Made by a program: the position numbers and the translations under genes. A DNA stretch of 64,000 nt from Hyphobacterium indicum (GTDB lineage Bacteria > Pseudomonadota > Alphaproteobacteria > Caulobacterales > Maricaulaceae): the NCBI RefSeq assembly GCF_003129605.1, contig NZ_QBDX01000004.1, positions 1 to 64,000 of the forward strand, read 5' to 3'. Every line of letters begins with the position of its first letter. The first letter of the stretch is position 1. The notes under the pieces are model-generated. The model saw only the letters and a program-made list of their open reading frames with translations. It had not been told where the DNA came from and did not search any database. This document shows, in pieces, positions 61,505 through 64,000 of the stretch.

Positions 61505-62496
61505 GCAGAGGCCATGGCTGGTTGTGTGGCCGCCAAAGCCTCACGGACCACGTCGAGGCCGGCACCGTCCCTGACCGCATTTTCAGACAGGATACGCCGC
61601 CATTGCCGTGCCCCCGGCCGCCCGTGAAACAGGCCCAGCATGTGGCGTGTCATGGAATGCAGGCGCATGCCGGCCTCCAGCTGGCGCTGGATATAGGGCA
61701 GATAGGCTGCCACTGCCGCGTCCGGCGATGTCACCGGATTTCCTGCGCCATAAACCGCATGATCCACCCCCGCCAATTCCCACGGCGTGTGATAGGCTGC
61801 CCGGCCGAGCATGATGCCGTCAAGATTTCCCTGTGCCGCCAACCCGCTTTCCAGCGTCTCCAGCCCGCCATTGAGAATGATCTCCATATCCGGAAAAGCG
61901 GCTTTCATCTCATGCACGAGATCATAATCCAGCGGCGGAATGCTGCGGTTTTCCTTGGGGCTCAATCCCTTCAGCCACGCTTTGCGGGCATGGATGATAA
62001 CACTCCGTATGCCGCGTGACTGAACATGGGACAGCAAATCCGGCAGAGCGTCGCGCGGCTCCTGGTCATCCACCCCGATACGGCATTTCAGCGTCACCGG
62101 AATGGCAATGGCTTCCTTCATTGCCTGCAGGCAATCGGCCACCAGTTCCGGTTCGCGCATCAGGCAGGCACCGAACCGCCCCGATTGCACGCGGTCAGAC
62201 GGGCAGCCGGCATTGAGATTGACCTCGCAATAGCCGCGATCCGCGCCAGTGCGCGCCGCCTTTGCCAGCTCGTCGGGATCAGATCCGCCCAATTGCAATG
62301 CCACAGCTTGTTCGGCTGGATCAAAACCGATCAGGCGCTCGACATCGCCATGCATGATGGCGGCGCTGGTCGCCATTTCCGTATAAAGCAGGGCATGACG
62401 GGTCAGGACACGGTGGAACGACCGGCAGTGGCGGTCCGTCCAGTCCATCATCGGTGCCACGCAAAAGCGGCGGTCGGGAATGATTGCGGTTGTCAT
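61501..62496 (-). CDS. dusA: tRNA-dihydrouridine(20/20a) synthase DusA
   Basis: FMN enzyme that reduces uridine 20 in the tRNA D-loop. The 331-residue protein has 'RRFCVAPMMDWTDRHCRSFH' near residue 9 and the catalytic cysteine in 'NLNAGCPSDRVQSGRFGACL' near residue 93. 'HARKAWLKGLSPKENRSIPP' near residue 167 is typical of DusA rather than DusB or DusC. It overlaps the permease gene by four bases. Confidence 0.94.
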   Translation of the reverse strand: MTTAIIPDRRFCVAPMMDWTDRHCRSFHRVLTRHALLYTEMATSAAIMHGDVERLIGFDPAEQAVALQLGGSDPDELAKAARTGADRGYCEVNLNAGCPSDRVQSGRFGACLMREPELVADCLQAMKEAIAIPVTLKCRIGVDDQEPRDALPDLLSHVQSRGIRSVIIHARKAWLKGLSPKENRSIPPLDYDLVHEMKAAFPDMEIILNGGLETLESGLAAQGNLDGIMLGRAAYHTPWELAGVDHAVYGAGNPVTSPDAAVAAYLPYIQRQLEAGMRLHSMTRHMLGLFHGRPGARQWRRILSENAVRDGAGLDVVREALAATQPAMASA

Positions 62497-62605
62497 TTGC
62501 GCTCACATAGCGCGCGCCGGCAAAATCAACAAACCGTACAGACGGCTTAACGCTGTTCTAAGGCTGGTCGAATAGTCTTGTTCCGAGTGACTGGAGCAGA
62601 CCGCC

Positions 62606-63154
62606 ATGGCCAAAGCCGTCTTTCACAAGCATCAGCGCGTTTTCGTGCGCCCGGTAGGCACCTGGGCCCTGATCGAGCAGGTCAAACCGCATTGGGTCAA
62701 GGGCATGGATGAGCCCGTACGAATTTCCTATGATTGCGGACTTGGCCGCGATTTTTCGGCCGAGGAACTGGCTGAAGAAGAGCGCGACGATACCGGAGCC
62801 GGCCGCTGGCGTCTGATGCGGGCAAGAAACAAGTGGCAATCGGCAGATGAATGCGCCCATCATCCCTTTCCCGGCACCTTCCCGATTGTCGTGACCGATA
62901 AGCAGGACTGGGGTGGATGGCGGGTTCCGGGCGCTGAATACGATCGTGATCCGCAAATGATCGAATTTCAGGCCCGTTTGATCACCGCCGCCCCGGCGCT
63001 GATGAAGCTGGCCGAAAAGCTCGCCGAGCAGGCTGAAAAGCCGGACGACATGCCTGACGATCTCAGAAACCTCGTTGAGTTTGCCCGGGATACGATAAAG
63101 CGGATCAAGTCACGGCCATCAGATAGTGTAAATACGGCTTCGCGCGCTGCTTAA
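62606..63154 (+). CDS. conserved-looking protein of unknown function
   Basis: A 182-residue soluble protein. It starts 'MAKAVFHKHQRVFVRPVGTW' after a TGGAG ribosome site, with 'IEQVKPHWVKGMDEPVRISY' and 'RARNKWQSADECAHHPFPGT' as striking stretches, and ends in a helical, charged tail. No family recognised. It precedes a response-regulator gene by 56 bases in the same direction, so a link in signalling is conceivable. Confidence 0.7.
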   Translation: MAKAVFHKHQRVFVRPVGTWALIEQVKPHWVKGMDEPVRISYDCGLGRDFSAEELAEEERDDTGAGRWRLMRARNKWQSADECAHHPFPGTFPIVVTDKQDWGGWRVPGAEYDRDPQMIEFQARLITAAPALMKLAEKLAEQAEKPDDMPDDLRNLVEFARDTIKRIKSRPSDSVNTASRAA

Positions 63155-63210
63155 CGTCAGCCTAACCGTTTCGTGCTAAATGGATCTTTCAACGAGCTAC
63201 GGTTGGACAG

Positions 63211-63720
63211 ATGCCTGCAGATCTGAGCAAACTTTCATTCCTGATTATCGACGACAATGCGCACATGCTGAAGATCGTCCGCACTTTGCTGAACGGGTTT
63301 GGTGTCCACAAGATCTATGATGCCTGTTCGGGTCAGGAAGCGCTCGAGATTCTCAGGAATGAATCCATCGACATCGCGATACTCGATTTCCAGATGGACG
63401 GAATGGACGGGCTCGAACTGATCAAATACATGCGCGATGAAAACCGCATGGAAAATCCGTTCATGCCGATCATCATGTTGTCCGCCTATGCCGAAAAAAC
63501 CCGCGTTCTTGCAGCGCGCGATGCAGGGGCAACAGAATTCTGTGCAAAACCGATCACGGCAACCGATCTCTATCGCAAGATCGGCGCGGTCATTGACCGG
63601 GCGCGGCCCTTTGTCCGCACCAAGGTATTCTTTGGCCCGGACCGCCGCCGTCACGATCCAGACAAGTACAAGGGACCGGAGCGCCGGTCCGACGACCCGG
63701 CACAGCCCAACGTCGCCTGA
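63211..63720 (+). CDS. single-domain response regulator with basic tail
   Basis: CheY-like receiver, 169 residues. The acidic pair is in 'FLIIDDNAHMLKIV' (near residue 13), the phospho-acceptor aspartate in 'IAILDFQMDGMDG' (near residue 57), then the threonine/serine region 'IIMLSAYAEKTRV' and lysine in 'EFCAKPITATDL'. After the receiver (about 125) comes a basic tail with two similar motifs, 'FGPDRRRHD' and 'KGPERRSDD'. No output domain. The start lacks a strong ribosome site. Confidence 0.9.
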   Translation: MPADLSKLSFLIIDDNAHMLKIVRTLLNGFGVHKIYDACSGQEALEILRNESIDIAILDFQMDGMDGLELIKYMRDENRMENPFMPIIMLSAYAEKTRVLAARDAGATEFCAKPITATDLYRKIGAVIDRARPFVRTKVFFGPDRRRHDPDKYKGPERRSDDPAQPNVA

Positions 63721-63779
63721 TTTTCTGGCTCGATATTGCCGGTCGACAGCCTGCCGGTTGGGTCTCTAATCTGGGCGGA

Positions 63780-64000
63780 ATGATTCGCCGCGATTCAGCC
63801 CCGCCTGCAAAGGCCAGAAAAGTTCGCCCTGCACCGCGAACCAAGACCGCGACGCCGCAGGCCGCCAGCTTCTCGGGCGAAGGCAGGGGTGTCGTCTGGA
63901 TCGTCCTTTCCGTCATTCTCTTCACCGCCATGTTCGGCGGCGTGATCGGCTTCAAGCTTTATCAGGAAAGCGTGGCCACCCGGTTCGATGCGCAGGAAAG
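63780..64000 (+). CDS. single-pass membrane protein, cut by window end
   Basis: Frame open from the ATG to the end. The first 73 residues show a basic, proline- and alanine-rich cytoplasmic start, a membrane helix ('VVWIVLSVILFTAMFGGVIG', about residues 38-57) and the beginning of an external region. No domain can be named from this piece. It follows the response regulator by about 60 bases in the same direction. Confidence 0.6.
   Translation, partial: MIRRDSAPPAKARKVRPAPRTKTATPQAASFSGEGRGVVWIVLSVILFTAMFGGVIGFKLYQESVATRFDAQE

Noticed and set aside
1-64000. CRISPR arrays, prophage or transposase genes
   Set aside because: No regularly spaced repeats, phage structural genes or DDE/tyrosine transposase motifs were found; the palindromes are short interspersed elements only.

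Overview
The window is chromosomal DNA from a GC-rich alphaproteobacterium. I place it near Caulobacterales/Maricaulales (Hyphomonadaceae- or Maricaulaceae-like). The basis is gene content and order: a popZ-type polar organiser between valS and tolC, an isoaspartyl-methyltransferase-like gene behind tolC, and the chain dgt / SPOR protein / nagZ / scpA / scpB / tatA-tatB-tatC / serS / surE / pcm / LysM-M23 / yajC / secD / secF. Almost all of it is ordinary core genome. I see no prophage, CRISPR array, insertion sequence with a transposase, or rRNA operon.

0-14 kb: one long minus-strand block for envelope and chromosome work. It covers Sec and Tat export, chromosome segregation (ScpAB), muropeptide recycling (NagZ), a SPOR protein, protein repair (Pcm), SurE, SerS and dGTPase. 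Many junctions are 4-nt ATGA overlaps. 14-24 kb: an A-type Fe-S carrier and a nitroreductase, two tandem related mini membrane proteins, XthA, a DUF3137-like protein, ValS, PopZ, TolC and a PCMT-like protein, then tRNA-Cys. 24-31 kb: a candidate small RNA, tRNA-Asn, an RND adaptor/pump pair and a large secreted VWA protein with Ig-like repeats. 31-39.7 kb: an Atm1-type ABC exporter, HU, a putative metalloprotease, oxidoreductases and NAD synthetase.

39.7-41.9 kb is the one clearly accessory stretch. It holds two lower-GC orphan secreted or membrane proteins. Next comes a DUF559 (Vsr-like) nuclease gene whose start and stop lie inside a pair of inverted hairpin repeats. After that is about 0.8 kb of repeats and hairpins. 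A 28-bp direct repeat brackets the nuclease and part of the hairpin region. This is my best candidate for something undescribed.

41.9-52 kb: GltX, a LOG-family hydrolase, a LysM protein, then a tight operon glmU-gabD-rpiA-gor-class II DAHP synthase, phosphoglycolate phosphatase and a small conserved-looking protein. 52-64 kb: tRNA-Val, an iron(III) ABC importer (binding protein, permease, ATPase) behind a perfect palindrome, leucine-type dehydrogenase, a uracil-DNA-glycosylase-like protein, an acyltransferase, a nucleoside transporter, a TauE/SafE exporter, DusA, a response regulator, and a membrane protein cut by the window end. Everything here is read by eye. Family names rest on motif recognition, not on database searches.
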